A stretch of 64,000 bases of DNA from contig MKVL01000017.1 of assembly GCA_001899205.1 (NCBI GenBank), forward strand, positions 39,227-103,226, written 5' to 3'. Below the pieces are notes generated by a model, which was not told where the DNA came from, made no database searches, and saw nothing but the letters and a program-made list of their open reading frames with translations. Shown here in pieces: positions 37,123-45,211 of this stretch. Both the position numbers and the translations under genes were made by a program. This stretch comes from Mesorhizobium sp. 65-26 (GTDB taxonomy: Bacteria > Pseudomonadota > Alphaproteobacteria > Rhizobiales > Rhizobiaceae). The first letter of the stretch is position 1, and every line of letters starts with the position of its first letter.

Positions 37123-37932
37123 TCAGCTTCGGGATCGTTTGCGCGCGGGTTCGATGTCGCCGCTGTCGGTGCGCTGGCGCAGCCGCAGCCGGGAGACGCG
37201 ACGCCAGTCGCCGGTGCGTTCCGCCTCGGCCATCGACCGTTCGACATAGGTGATGTGGTCCATCGCCGCCTGTCGCGCGGCGGCCGGGTCGCCGGCCTTG
37301 ATGGCGGCGTGGATGGCGCGGTGCTGCTGAAGCAGCGTCTCGCGCGCGCCGGGCACGCCGAACACCAGCAACCGGTTCTGGAACACACCTTCGGATAGCA
37401 GCCTGTAGCAGGCGCGTAGCGTGTGCAGCAGGATGATGTTGTGCGCGCACTCGCAGATCGCGTGGTGGAACTCGACGTCGATCTCGGCCTCGTCCTCGAA
37501 GTCGCCGGTGCGGTGCGCCTCGTCCATGCGCGTCATGATCTGGTCGAGCAGCGCGAGGTCATCCGGCGTGGCGCGCCGCGCCGCGTATTCCGCCGCTATC
37601 GCCTCCACTTCGCGGCGGTACTCCAGGTAATCCGTCACCGCCTTGCGATGCGTAGAGATGAGATCGGTCACCGGCGGCGTGAACAACTGCCCGATGATGT
37701 CGGCGACATGCGTGCCGCCGCCAGGTCTCGTCGTCAGCAGCCCCCGGCCTTCGAGGACCTTCAGCGCGTCGCGCAGGATCGGCCGCGACACGTCGAACTG
37801 GCGTGCCAGCTCGCGCTCTCCCGGCAGGCGGTCGCCGGTGCGCAGAACGCCTTCGAGGATCAGGCTCTCGATCTGCTGCACCACCTCGTCGGCGGTCCGC
37901 GAATGCTCGATCCTGGAGAAAATGTCGCTCAA
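37123..37932 (-). CDS. lldR: GntR/FadR-family regulator of the lactate operon
   Basis: 269 residues from a TTG start at 37932. The winged helix (ADEVVQQIESLILEGVLRTGDRLPGERELARQF in parts, then VSRPILRDALKVLEGRGLL) is followed by a FadR C-terminal helical domain with metal-ligand-like residues (D-x-E-FHHAICE near residue 148, and HRAIHAAIKAGD near 200). It sits directly upstream of lldD. Family members such as LldR and PdhR repress until lactate or pyruvate binds. A candidate operator lies 55-80 bp upstream, and an identical 12-mer occurs before glcD. The basic C-terminal tail (RKRSRS) is unusual. Confidence 0.8.
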   Translation of the reverse strand: MSDIFSRIEHSRTADEVVQQIESLILEGVLRTGDRLPGERELARQFDVSRPILRDALKVLEGRGLLTTRPGGGTHVADIIGQLFTPPVTDLISTHRKAVTDYLEYRREVEAIAAEYAARRATPDDLALLDQIMTRMDEAHRTGDFEDEAEIDVEFHHAICECAHNIILLHTLRACYRLLSEGVFQNRLLVFGVPGARETLLQQHRAIHAAIKAGDPAAARQAAMDHITYVERSMAEAERTGDWRRVSRLRLRQRTDSGDIEPARKRSRS

Positions 37933-37986
37933 CGGCGTGCCTGGGGAATTGTCGATATGTCGCCCAGATTAAAGCCTGCGTCGCCA

Positions 37987-38013
37987 ACTGGTCAAATTAT
38001 TTATCCAATTGGT
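37987..38013. promoter_or_regulatory. Candidate GntR operator upstream of the lldR-lldD operon
   Basis: ACTGGTCAAATT at 37987-37998 is the exact reverse complement of AATTTGACCAGT upstream of glcD (39572-39583). A second half site, CCAATTGGTC, follows at 38005-38014, giving two TGGTC units 21 bp apart. FadR-type regulators bind TGGT/ACCA-containing sites. Confidence 0.6.
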
Positions 38014-38142
38014 CCTCGGCCGTCGCATCCGGCACGGCGTTGGCATATCCGCGACTGCTAAACTTTGGTGTTTACGTCTGCTGGCGATTGTTTCTAGTGG
38101 ACGCCATCACACGAAAGGTCAGGAAAGCCAGGGGGACCGCCC

Positions 38143-39465
38143 GTGTCGGACAATCCGTCCAATCTCGAATTCCAGCCGCGCGCCCAGGGCAGCGTCATGG
38201 GGTTCCCGGCGCATGAAGGGCGCCCCGGGGCGCTGGGCGAGGTGCATGCCCGGCCGCATCCGATGGTCGACAAGCCGCGGGTGCTCGTACAGCTTTCCTT
38301 CATGACCGAGGGCGGCTCCGGCGTCGACCACGCCGTGCTGTCGGAACTGTCGAGACGGCTCGGCATCGCCGCGCCGGACCGCTCCGCCCGCCACCATGCC
38401 ATGAAGTGGGGCAAGGGCTCGCTGCGCTGGGAGCGGCACACCGAGTTCTCGACCTATCTGTGGGAGGGGCCGCTTTCGGAGAATGGCCGCATGCAGGAGG
38501 ATTCGCCGTTCGGCAACGGCTTCTGTCCGCCGGGAACGGTGATATCGGGCATTCGGCTCGAGATCCGCAAATGGACCCAGGTGAGTGAGAAACTGATTGC
38601 CGGCTTCGATCCGACCAGCCTGTGCTATTCGCTGGTCGAGCGCGGCAATGCCGCCATCGTCACCGACTTTCGCCAGGATGGCGACGGGTTGACCCGCATG
38701 CTGGTGCTCGATCGCGGCCTGACGCCGGCCAGCACCGGCGCGCTGTCGCAGCGGCTGATCGACATCGAAACCTACCGCACTCTGGCCATGCTGGGCCTGC
38801 CGCTGGCGCAGACCCTGTCCGGCCGCGCGCGACGCATCGAGGACAGGCTCGCCCAGACCACGCTCGAGATGAAGGCGGCCGAGACGCGCGACAGCCAGAC
38901 GCTGCTCGCCGACCTTACCGAGCTCGCCGCCGAACTGGAGGCGGATGCCGCGTCCAGCCTTTATCGCTTCGGTGCCTGCCGCGCCTATGACGGCATCGTG
39001 CGCGAGCGGCTGGAGGCGCTGGAAGAGGAGGCTGTGCCTGGCTACGACACCTGGGCCGGCTTTCTGCAACGGCGCGTCGCGCCCGCCATGCGAACCTGCC
39101 GCTCGGTCGAGGAGCGCCAGGCCAATCTGTCGCGCAAGCTGACCCGCGCCACGACGCTGTTGCGCACCTGGGTCGACGTCGAGGTGGAGAAGCAGAACCG
39201 CGATCTGCTGGCTTCCATGAACAACCGGGCGCGCCTGCAACTTCGGCTGCAGCAGACGGTGGAAGGCCTCTCCGTGGCCGCCGTCTCCTACTATGTGGTC
39301 GGTCTCATCGGCTACATCGCCAAGGGCGCCTCGTTCTTCGGCCACGCCTTCGCGCCGGAGGTCGTTACCGCCGCGTCGGTGCCGGTCGCGGTGCTCTTCG
39401 TCTGGTGGGGCGTGCGCCGCATCCGCCAGTCGCATTCCGAGCCGGCGAAGCATCCGGGCGAATAG
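38143..39465 (+). CDS. DUF3422 membrane protein
   Basis: 440 residues from GTG 38143. It begins with a GALGEVHARPHP motif typical of DUF3422, then a large soluble region with two coiled-coil-like stretches (about 225-290 and 330-380). Two closely spaced C-terminal membrane helices end it (about 375-398 and 405-425), with a short basic tail. The topology resembles CorA-type or Bacterial membrane-scaffold proteins, but no CorA GxN motif is present. Its function is unestablished. It is transcribed towards the glc operon but is separated from it by 138 bp that hold a likely promoter. Confidence 0.8.
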   Translation: MSDNPSNLEFQPRAQGSVMGFPAHEGRPGALGEVHARPHPMVDKPRVLVQLSFMTEGGSGVDHAVLSELSRRLGIAAPDRSARHHAMKWGKGSLRWERHTEFSTYLWEGPLSENGRMQEDSPFGNGFCPPGTVISGIRLEIRKWTQVSEKLIAGFDPTSLCYSLVERGNAAIVTDFRQDGDGLTRMLVLDRGLTPASTGALSQRLIDIETYRTLAMLGLPLAQTLSGRARRIEDRLAQTTLEMKAAETRDSQTLLADLTELAAELEADAASSLYRFGACRAYDGIVRERLEALEEEAVPGYDTWAGFLQRRVAPAMRTCRSVEERQANLSRKLTRATTLLRTWVDVEVEKQNRDLLASMNNRARLQLRLQQTVEGLSVAAVSYYVVGLIGYIAKGASFFGHAFAPEVVTAASVPVAVLFVWWGVRRIRQSHSEPAKHPGE

Positions 39466-39561
39466 CCCCGCTTCGCCAGCGGCAGATTGACGCTGGGGAA
39501 GTCACGCCCGGCGTCGCCGCGCGGCGTCCATCCACGCGGCATTTGCAACACGTCGCCGGCG

Positions 39562-39583
39562 CTGGTAAAACAATTTGACCAGT
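39562..39583. promoter_or_regulatory. Candidate GntR operator upstream of glcD
   Basis: CTGGT-N11-ACCAG (39562-39582) is an inverted repeat, and AATTTGACCAGT (39572-39583) matches the lldR upstream region exactly in reverse orientation. The glcD start is 20 bp away, so a bound protein would block the promoter or the ribosome site. Confidence 0.6.
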
Positions 39584-39603
39584 CAAGCGGAGTGAGGGCT
39601 GCC

Positions 39604-41100
39604 ATGTCCGGCCTGACCATGCCGAAGCCAGATGAAGCCACGATGCGTCGCCGCGACGAGATCGTCGCCGACATGCGTATCATCGTGCCGGGCGAGGGAG
39701 TGGTCGACGCGCCCAACGCCATGCGGGCTTTCGAAAGCGATGGGCTTACAGCCTATCGGCAGTTGCCGCTCGTCGTGGTGCTGCCGGAAACTGTGGCCCA
39801 GGTCTCGCGCGTCCTGAAATACTGCAACGAACGCAACATCCGCGTGGTGCCGCGCGGTTCCGGAACGTCGCTGTCCGGCGGCGCGCTGCCGCTCGAGGAC
39901 GCGGTGCTTCTGGTGATGAGCCGCTTCAACCGCATCATCCGGATCGACTATCCCAACCGTGTGGTCGTCGCCCAGCCCGGCGTCACCAATCTTGGCATCA
40001 CCACCGCCGTCGAGCAGGAGGGCTTCTACTACGCCCCCGATCCATCCTCCCAGATCGCCTGCTCGATCGGCGGCAACGTGGCGGAGAATTCCGGCGGCGT
40101 GCATTGCCTAAAATACGGGCTCACCGCCAACAATGTGCTGGGCATCGAGATGGTGCTGATGAATGGCGAGGTCGTACGTCTCGGCGGCAGCCATCTCGAT
40201 CAGGAAGGCTACGATCTGCTTGGCGTCATGACCGGCTCGGAAGGCCTGCTCGGCGTCGTCACCGAGGTCACCGTTCGTATCCTGAAGAAGCCCGAGACGG
40301 CGCGCGCGCTGCTCATCGGCTTCCCGACCAGCGAGGAGGGCGGCCAATGCGTCGCCGACATCATCGGCGCCGGCATCATCCCGGGCGGCATGGAGATGAT
40401 GGATCGCCCGGCGATTCACGCGGCCGAGGATTTCGTCCATGCAGGCTATCCGCTCGATGTCGAGGCGCTGCTCATCGTCGAACTCGACGGTCCCAGCGTC
40501 GAGGTCGACCATCTCATCGGGCTGGTCGAGGCCATCGCCTATCGCAACGGTTCGACCACCTGCCGCATCTCGCAATCGGAGCAGGAGCGGCTGAGCTTCT
40601 GGGCCGGGCGCAAGGCGGCCTTCCCCGCGGTCGGCCGTATCTCGCCGGACTATTACTGCATGGACGGCACCATCCCGCGCAAGGAACTGCCGCGCGTGCT
40701 GGCCGGCATGCGTGAGCTGTCGGAAAAGTACGGGCTCGGCGTCGCCAATGTCTTCCACGCCGGCGATGGCAACCTGCACCCGCTGATCCTCTACGACGCC
40801 AACGTGCCGGGTGAACTCGACAAGGCCGAGAGCTTCGGCTCCGACATATTGCGCCTCTGCGTCGCGGTTGGCGGCGTCCTGACCGGTGAGCACGGCGTCG
40901 GCGTCGAGAAGCGCGACCTGATGCCGGAAATGTTCAACCAGATCGATCTCGACCAGCAGATGCGCGTCAAATGCGCGTTCGATCCCAACCACCTGCTCAA
41001 TCCCGGCAAGGTCTTCCCGCAACTGCGCCGCTGCGCTGAGCTGGGGAGGATGCATGTTCATCGGGGACAGGTGGCCTTTCCGGATATTCCGAGGTTTTGA
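39604..41100 (+). CDS. glcD: Glycolate oxidase FAD subunit
   Basis: 498 residues from ATG 39604; the frame is open upstream but crosses the operator. It is a FAD-linked oxidase of the PCMH/VAO fold: VVVLPETVAQVSRVLKYC near residue 57, PRGSGTSLSGGALP near 82, GVTNLGIT, and NVAENSGGVHCLKYG near 160 for FAD binding, then the C-terminal FHAGDGNLHPLILYD near 382 and TGEHGVGVEKRDLM near 427. With GlcE and GlcF it oxidises glycolate (or D-lactate) to glyoxylate at the inner membrane. Its TGA overlaps the ATG of a foreign-looking small gene (TGATG), not glcE as usual. Confidence 0.92.
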   Translation: MSGLTMPKPDEATMRRRDEIVADMRIIVPGEGVVDAPNAMRAFESDGLTAYRQLPLVVVLPETVAQVSRVLKYCNERNIRVVPRGSGTSLSGGALPLEDAVLLVMSRFNRIIRIDYPNRVVVAQPGVTNLGITTAVEQEGFYYAPDPSSQIACSIGGNVAENSGGVHCLKYGLTANNVLGIEMVLMNGEVVRLGGSHLDQEGYDLLGVMTGSEGLLGVVTEVTVRILKKPETARALLIGFPTSEEGGQCVADIIGAGIIPGGMEMMDRPAIHAAEDFVHAGYPLDVEALLIVELDGPSVEVDHLIGLVEAIAYRNGSTTCRISQSEQERLSFWAGRKAAFPAVGRISPDYYCMDGTIPRKELPRVLAGMRELSEKYGLGVANVFHAGDGNLHPLILYDANVPGELDKAESFGSDILRLCVAVGGVLTGEHGVGVEKRDLMPEMFNQIDLDQQMRVKCAFDPNHLLNPGKVFPQLRRCAELGRMHVHRGQVAFPDIPRF

Positions 41101-41492
41101 TGGGGAAGCCAGCCGCGCTAGCTTTGCCGTTGTCCAAGATCATCAAGGATCGCCTGGCCGACACGCGGTTGGCTGGCAATTGGAGATACGGCCCCGATCC
41201 GAAGCCGATTGTTTCTCCACCGTCTTTGCGCCGTATGGGTGCTTTGCTGTGGGTATTCACGGAGCGTTACGGTGAAGTAGGGATGGCGGTCGGAAGCTCT
41301 CGCTGTCCACCCTATACGCGTGATCTGCAATCCATGGTGCGCCTCGGCTTGCTGACGTTGAAGCGGGAGTTCCCTGGAACGAATGTGCTCAGAATCTCCG
41401 CTTCCGGTCGAACTCGATTGAGCCAATTAAAGGTATCGGAGGCTGATAAACTTTGGGTTCTCCGTGCGATCGCCGGATGCGCATTGGAATGA
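41100..41492 (+). CDS. Unknown small protein with winged-helix-like C-terminus, inserted in the glc operon
   Basis: 130 residues from ATG 41100, overlapping the glcD stop (TGATG) and using GAGG at 41091-41094 as ribosome site. The end overlaps the next start (ATGA). Base composition is visibly less GC-rich than glcD. Residues about 77-115 (LQSMVRLGLLTLKRE, then NVLRISASGRTRLSQL) have the look of a recognition helix plus beta wing as in MarR-type domains; this is pattern reading, not a family match. A VFTERYGEVG segment precedes it. The strict overlaps on both sides suggest it is translated with glcD and the DUF559 gene. Confidence 0.5.
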   Translation: MGKPAALALPLSKIIKDRLADTRLAGNWRYGPDPKPIVSPPSLRRMGALLWVFTERYGEVGMAVGSSRCPPYTRDLQSMVRLGLLTLKREFPGTNVLRISASGRTRLSQLKVSEADKLWVLRAIAGCALE

Positions 41493-42052
41493 AGACGCGA
41501 GCACAGCCACCGACGTTGCTTCGAGGTTTTCGAGGAATGGTAAGGTCTCAGGACTTGGGTTCCTCGCCCCCGCAAAGCGGGGGAGAGGTGGCTCGGGCAA
41601 AGCCCGAGACGGAGAGGGGGGCGGCCTATCAGCCAAGCCGCCGCTCGCCCGAAAAGATTGTCCGGGCCCGTGAGCTTCGCCATGGAGAAAATCAGGCGGA
41701 AGCTACTCTCTGGAATGAGTTGAAAGCCAAAAAGCTGGGCGGATACAAATTCGTCCGCCAGATGCCTATTGGTCCTTATTTCGCGGATTTCGCCTGTCGG
41801 GGCCAAAGGTTGATTGTTGAGATCGATGGCAGTCAGCACGCCGGGAGTAGTTACGACGGGCAGCGTGACGAGTTCATGCGTGGCGAAGGCTTCTCCGTCC
41901 TGCGGCTCTGGAACTTCGATGTGTTGAAGAACACGAGGAGTGTTTGCGAGACGATCCTTGCAGCTTTGGAAGGGCGGCTTGCCGAAGATGTGGCTGCTGC
42001 CGATCTCAGGTTTGTATTCGCCGCCAGGAAAATTGGAGACAACGCTCTATGA
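41489..42052 (+). CDS. DUF559 endonuclease-like protein, framed by inverted repeats
   Basis: 187 residues from ATG 41489 (ATGA overlap with the preceding gene); ATG 41537 and TTG 41453 are alternatives. The DUF559 domain spans about residues 60-160: RELRHGENQAEATLWNELKAKK in parts, FRQMPIGPYFADFAC, LIVEIDGSQHAG, and VLRLWNFDVL. This is the restriction-endonuclease-like fold related to Vsr, with D, E-x-D residues in PYFADFA and VEIDGSQH as likely metal ligands. Residues about 25-45 are encoded by the left arm of a 62-bp inverted repeat whose right arm lies just after the stop. The real substrate is unknown. Confidence 0.75.
   Translation: MKTRAQPPTLLRGFRGMVRSQDLGSSPPQSGGEVARAKPETERGAAYQPSRRSPEKIVRARELRHGENQAEATLWNELKAKKLGGYKFVRQMPIGPYFADFACRGQRLIVEIDGSQHAGSSYDGQRDEFMRGEGFSVLRLWNFDVLKNTRSVCETILAALEGRLAEDVAAADLRFVFAARKIGDNAL
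41559..41620. repeat. 62-bp inverted repeat, left arm (REP-like)
   Basis: It is the exact reverse complement of 42056-42117. Internally it holds two hairpins, CCCCCGC-AAA-GCGGGGG and GCTCGGGC-AAA-GCCCGAG, the arrangement of rhizobial palindromic REP elements. It lies inside the 5' part of the DUF559 gene and is read in frame. Confidence 0.9.
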
Positions 42053-42055
42053 TGG

Positions 42056-42117
42056 CCCCCTCTCCGTCTCGGGCTTTGCCCGAGCCACCTCTCCCCCGCT
42101 TTGCGGGGGCGAGGAAC
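42056..42117. repeat. 62-bp inverted repeat, right arm (REP-like)
   Basis: It begins 3 bp after the DUF559 stop and ends 11 bp before the glcE start. It is the reverse complement of 41559-41620 without a mismatch that I can see. The two arms could pair in the mRNA over the whole DUF559 gene. Confidence 0.9.
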
Positions 42118-42128
42118 TGGGTGCACTC

Positions 42129-43394
42129 ATGACCACCTTCACCCCATCCACCTCAACGGAAGTCCTCTCCACCGTTCAATGGGCGGCGGCCGAAGAGGCG
42201 CCGCTTGAAATCCTCGGCCATGGTTCCAAGCGCGGCATAGGCCGCCCGCTGCAGACCGAGCATACGCTCGACTTGTCGAAGCTTACCGGCGTCACGCTCT
42301 ACGAGCCGGCCGAACTGGTGCTGTCGGCGAAGGCCGGCACGCCGCTCGCCGAGATCGAGCAACTGCTGACGGAAAACGGTCAGCAATTCGCCTTCGAGCC
42401 GATGGATTACGGCCCGCTGCTCGGCGGCGAGCCGGGCCAAGGGGGCAAGAACGGAACGATCGGCGGCGTGCTTGCCGCGAACTTGTCCGGGCCACGGCGG
42501 CTGAAGGCGGGTGCCGCGCGCGACCATATCCTCGGTGTCGGCGCCGTCTCGGGGCGTGGCGAGGCCTTCAAGTCGGGCGGGCGCGTCGTCAAGAATGTCA
42601 CCGGCTATGATCTCTCCAAGCTGATGGCCAATTCCTGGGGCACGCTCGCCGTGCTCACCGACGTCACCTTCAAGGTGCTGCCGGCGGCCGAGACCGAGGT
42701 GACCTTGGCCATTCGCGGCCTGCTCGACGATGCCGCCGTTGCCGCCATGGCGCTGGCGCTCGGCTCCAGCGCCGAAGTGTCGAGCGCCGCCCACCTGCCG
42801 GAGCGGATCGCGGCGCGTGTCGCCGGTGGCAGGCTTGGCAGCGATGCGGCGACGCTGCTGCGTGTCGAGGGTTTTGGCCCGTCGGTCGTCTACCGTACGG
42901 AGGCGCTCCGGCAACTGCTCGGTAAGGCCGGACCTCTGGAGGACATCGCCGGCGAGGCGTCCAGGACTATCTGGCGCGATATCAGGGATTGCGTGCCCTT
43001 CGCATCGACCCAAGGAGCGGTCTGGCGCGTGTCGATGGCCCCGGCCGAGGCGCATCACATGGTGATGACCTTGCGCATGCAGGCGGCGGTCGACGCCTTC
43101 TACGACTGGCAGGGCGGGCTGGTGTGGCTCTCGATGCGCGAGAACGATCCCGAGGCAGAGCTGTTGCGGGGATTGATCCGCAAGCATGGCGGCGGCCACG
43201 CCACGCTTGTTCGCGCCGCGGCGGCGCATCGTGCCGCCGTTCCGGTGTTCCAGCCGCAGCCGCCGCATCTGGCCGCGCTTTCAGCCCGGCTCAAGGCCGA
43301 ATTCGATCCCAAGGCTATCCTCAATCCCGGCCGCATGGCGCTGCCGTCGGTCTCTGCTACTGTGAGCCCGGCAACAGAGGGAGGGGTATCATGA
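42129..43394 (+). CDS. glcE: Glycolate oxidase FAD-binding subunit
   Basis: 421 residues from ATG 42129. A GlcD-related, shorter FAD-binding protein: LEILGHGSKRGIGRP near residue 28, VLSAKAGTPLAEIEQLL near 61, GGEPGQGGKNGTIGGVLAANLSGPRR in parts near 103-125, VKNVTGYDLSKLMANSWGTLAVLTDVTFKVLP in parts near 157-185. The C-terminal FDPKAILNPGRM is typical. It assists GlcD in the membrane complex. Its ribosome site is poor (GAACTGGGTGCACTC) because the right repeat arm ends just upstream; expression may therefore depend on coupling or read-through. Confidence 0.9.
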   Translation: MTTFTPSTSTEVLSTVQWAAAEEAPLEILGHGSKRGIGRPLQTEHTLDLSKLTGVTLYEPAELVLSAKAGTPLAEIEQLLTENGQQFAFEPMDYGPLLGGEPGQGGKNGTIGGVLAANLSGPRRLKAGAARDHILGVGAVSGRGEAFKSGGRVVKNVTGYDLSKLMANSWGTLAVLTDVTFKVLPAAETEVTLAIRGLLDDAAVAAMALALGSSAEVSSAAHLPERIAARVAGGRLGSDAATLLRVEGFGPSVVYRTEALRQLLGKAGPLEDIAGEASRTIWRDIRDCVPFASTQGAVWRVSMAPAEAHHMVMTLRMQAAVDAFYDWQGGLVWLSMRENDPEAELLRGLIRKHGGGHATLVRAAAAHRAAVPVFQPQPPHLAALSARLKAEFDPKAILNPGRMALPSVSATVSPATEGGVS

Positions 43395-43774
43395 GCAATC
43401 AGGACAACGGCATTTCACCGCGCCAGACCGATCGCTGGCTGGAGCCGGGCGCCACCAACGCGCTGGTCATCTACATCCTTTATCTCGCCGGCCTCGTGAT
43501 CGGCGTTTCCGGCATCGTCGGCATCGTGCTTGCCTACGTCAATCGCGGCAAGGCGGGCGGTTTCGTCGAAAGCCACTACACCTTCCTGATCAGGACCTTC
43601 TGGATCGGGCTGCTCTACGCCCTGATCTCAGTCGTGCTCATGATGCTCGTGGTCGGCTTCCTGCTGATGTTCGTCGTCGCGGTCTGGTTCATCGCGCGCT
43701 GCGTCCTCGGCCTGCAGGCGTTGCAGCGGGGCGAGCCGGTCAAAAATCCGCAAAGCTGGCTCCTCGGCTCGTAG
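43391..43774 (+). CDS. DUF4870-like small membrane protein within glcEF
   Basis: 127 residues from ATG 43391 with AGAGGGAGGGG as ribosome site, overlapping the glcE stop by four bases (ATGA). Three or four membrane helices are seen: about 25-50 (NALVIYILYLAGLVIGVSG), 68-95 (YTFLIRTFWIGLLYALISV) and 92-115 (MMLVVGFLLMFVVAVWFIARCV). The helix-loop pattern with FVESHYTFLIRTFW matches the DUF4870/YtcA-like membrane proteins of Rhizobiales. The end LQRGEPVKNPQSWLLG is common in the family. Its place between glcE and glcF suggests a passenger or an accessory of the membrane oxidase; no experiment is known to me. Confidence 0.75.
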   Translation: MSNQDNGISPRQTDRWLEPGATNALVIYILYLAGLVIGVSGIVGIVLAYVNRGKAGGFVESHYTFLIRTFWIGLLYALISVVLMMLVVGFLLMFVVAVWFIARCVLGLQALQRGEPVKNPQSWLLGS

Positions 43775-43835
43775 GGACGACGTCCCGAGCGGGCGCTTTC
43801 GGGACCATCATGCTCGGGCATTAAGGGTAACTCAG

Positions 43836-45161
43836 GTGCAGACCAATTTCTCAGCCGCACAGCTTGCCGATCCGCATGTCGCGGAATCGGAGAAGATCCT
43901 GCGCAAATGCGTGCATTGCGGCTTCTGCACCGCCACCTGTCCCACCTATGTGACGCTCGGCAACGAGCTCGATTCACCGCGCGGCCGCATCTACCTGATC
44001 AAGGACATGCTGGAGAACGGCCGGCCGGCGGACAAGGAAATCGTCACCCATGTCGACCGCTGCCTGTCCTGCCTTGCCTGCATGACGACATGCCCTTCGG
44101 GCGTGAACTACATGCATCTGGTCGATCATGCCCGCGCCCATATCCATGAGACCTACCGGCGGCCGCTGCCCGACCGGCTGACGCGCGCCCTGCTGGCCTT
44201 CGTGCTGCCTTACCCCGGACGCTTTCGCGCGGCGCTGAAGCTCGCCGGGCTCGGCCGTCCCTTCATTGGCTTGTTCGAGAAGCTGCCGGCGCTGAAGCCG
44301 GTGGCGGCAATGCTCAGACTGGCGCCGACCTCGATCCCGTCGGCGTCGGCGAAAGCGTTGCCAGGCGTGCACCCCGGACAGGGGACGAAGCGAGGGCGTG
44401 TCGCCATTCTCACCGGCTGCGCGCAGTCGGTTCTCGACCCGGCCATCAACGACACGACGATTTCGCTGCTGACGCGACTGGGCGTCGAGATTGTCGTGCC
44501 GGAAGGCGAAGGTTGCTGTGGCGCGCTGGTCCACCATATGGGCCGCGAGGAGGCGGCACTTGCCTCGGCCAGGCGGAATGTGGACGCCTGGACGCGCGCC
44601 ATCGAGCAGGGTGGCCTCGATGCCATCATCATAACGGCATCCGGCTGCGGCACCACGATCAAGGACTATGGCTTCATGTTGCGCCTCGACCCCGCCTATG
44701 CGGAGAAGGCCGCGCGTGTCTCGGCGCTCGCCAAGGACATTACAGAGTACCTGGCGACCATCGATCTGCCGGAGCCGGTGCGCAAGCCGGGCACGGTCGT
44801 TGCCTATCACTCGGCCTGCTCGATGCAGCACGGCCAGAAGATCACGCGCCAGCCGAAGGAGCTGCTGGCCAAGGCGGGCTTCGTCGTGCGCGAGCCGCGC
44901 GAGGGCCATCTGTGCTGCGGCTCGGCCGGAACCTATAACATCCTGCAGCCGGAGATTTCGGCGAAGCTGCGCGACCGCAAGGTGAAAAACATCGAGGCGA
45001 CCGGCGCCGAAATCGTCGCCACCGGCAACATCGGCTGCATCACCCAGATCGCGTCCGCCGCCAAACTGCCGGTCGTGCACACGATCAAGCTGCTCGACTG
45101 GGCCTATGGCGGTCCGAAGCCGGAAGGCGTTTCGGACGAGAGACTGGTTGCTGCGGAATAG
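43836..45161 (+). CDS. glcF: Glycolate oxidase iron-sulfur subunit
   Basis: 441 residues from GTG 43836. Two 4Fe-4S ferredoxin clusters are at the N-terminus: CVHCGFCTATCP near residue 25 and CLSCLACMTTCPSGV near 76. Two CCG-type cysteine-rich domains follow (GEGCCGALVHHMGRE near 225 and HLCCGSAGTYNI near 360), as in GlcF, LutA and HdrD. It passes electrons from GlcDE to the quinone pool. A 61-bp gap separates it from the DUF4870 gene; the ribosome site is weak. It closes the operon. Confidence 0.92.
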   Translation: MQTNFSAAQLADPHVAESEKILRKCVHCGFCTATCPTYVTLGNELDSPRGRIYLIKDMLENGRPADKEIVTHVDRCLSCLACMTTCPSGVNYMHLVDHARAHIHETYRRPLPDRLTRALLAFVLPYPGRFRAALKLAGLGRPFIGLFEKLPALKPVAAMLRLAPTSIPSASAKALPGVHPGQGTKRGRVAILTGCAQSVLDPAINDTTISLLTRLGVEIVVPEGEGCCGALVHHMGREEAALASARRNVDAWTRAIEQGGLDAIIITASGCGTTIKDYGFMLRLDPAYAEKAARVSALAKDITEYLATIDLPEPVRKPGTVVAYHSACSMQHGQKITRQPKELLAKAGFVVREPREGHLCCGSAGTYNILQPEISAKLRDRKVKNIEATGAEIVATGNIGCITQIASAAKLPVVHTIKLLDWAYGGPKPEGVSDERLVAAE

Positions 45162-45163
45162 GG

Positions 45164-45195
45164 CAATTCCGGGAAAAGCGCCGAACGCATTTCCC
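45164..45195. repeat. Dispersed repeat C, single copy
   Basis: CAATTCCGGGAAAAGCGCCG-AACGCATTTCCC resembles the unit at 31332-31355. It starts 3 bp after the glcF stop and can fold as GGGAAA...TTTCCC, a possible terminator between convergent glcF and folD. Confidence 0.6.
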
Positions 45196-45211
45196 GTCGA
45201 AATGGCCTCGA

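Noticed and set aside
41940-42128. Upstream extension of glcE through the REP arm
   Set aside because: The extension encodes DUF559-overlapping and repeat-derived residues; GlcE similarity starts at the ATG 42129.
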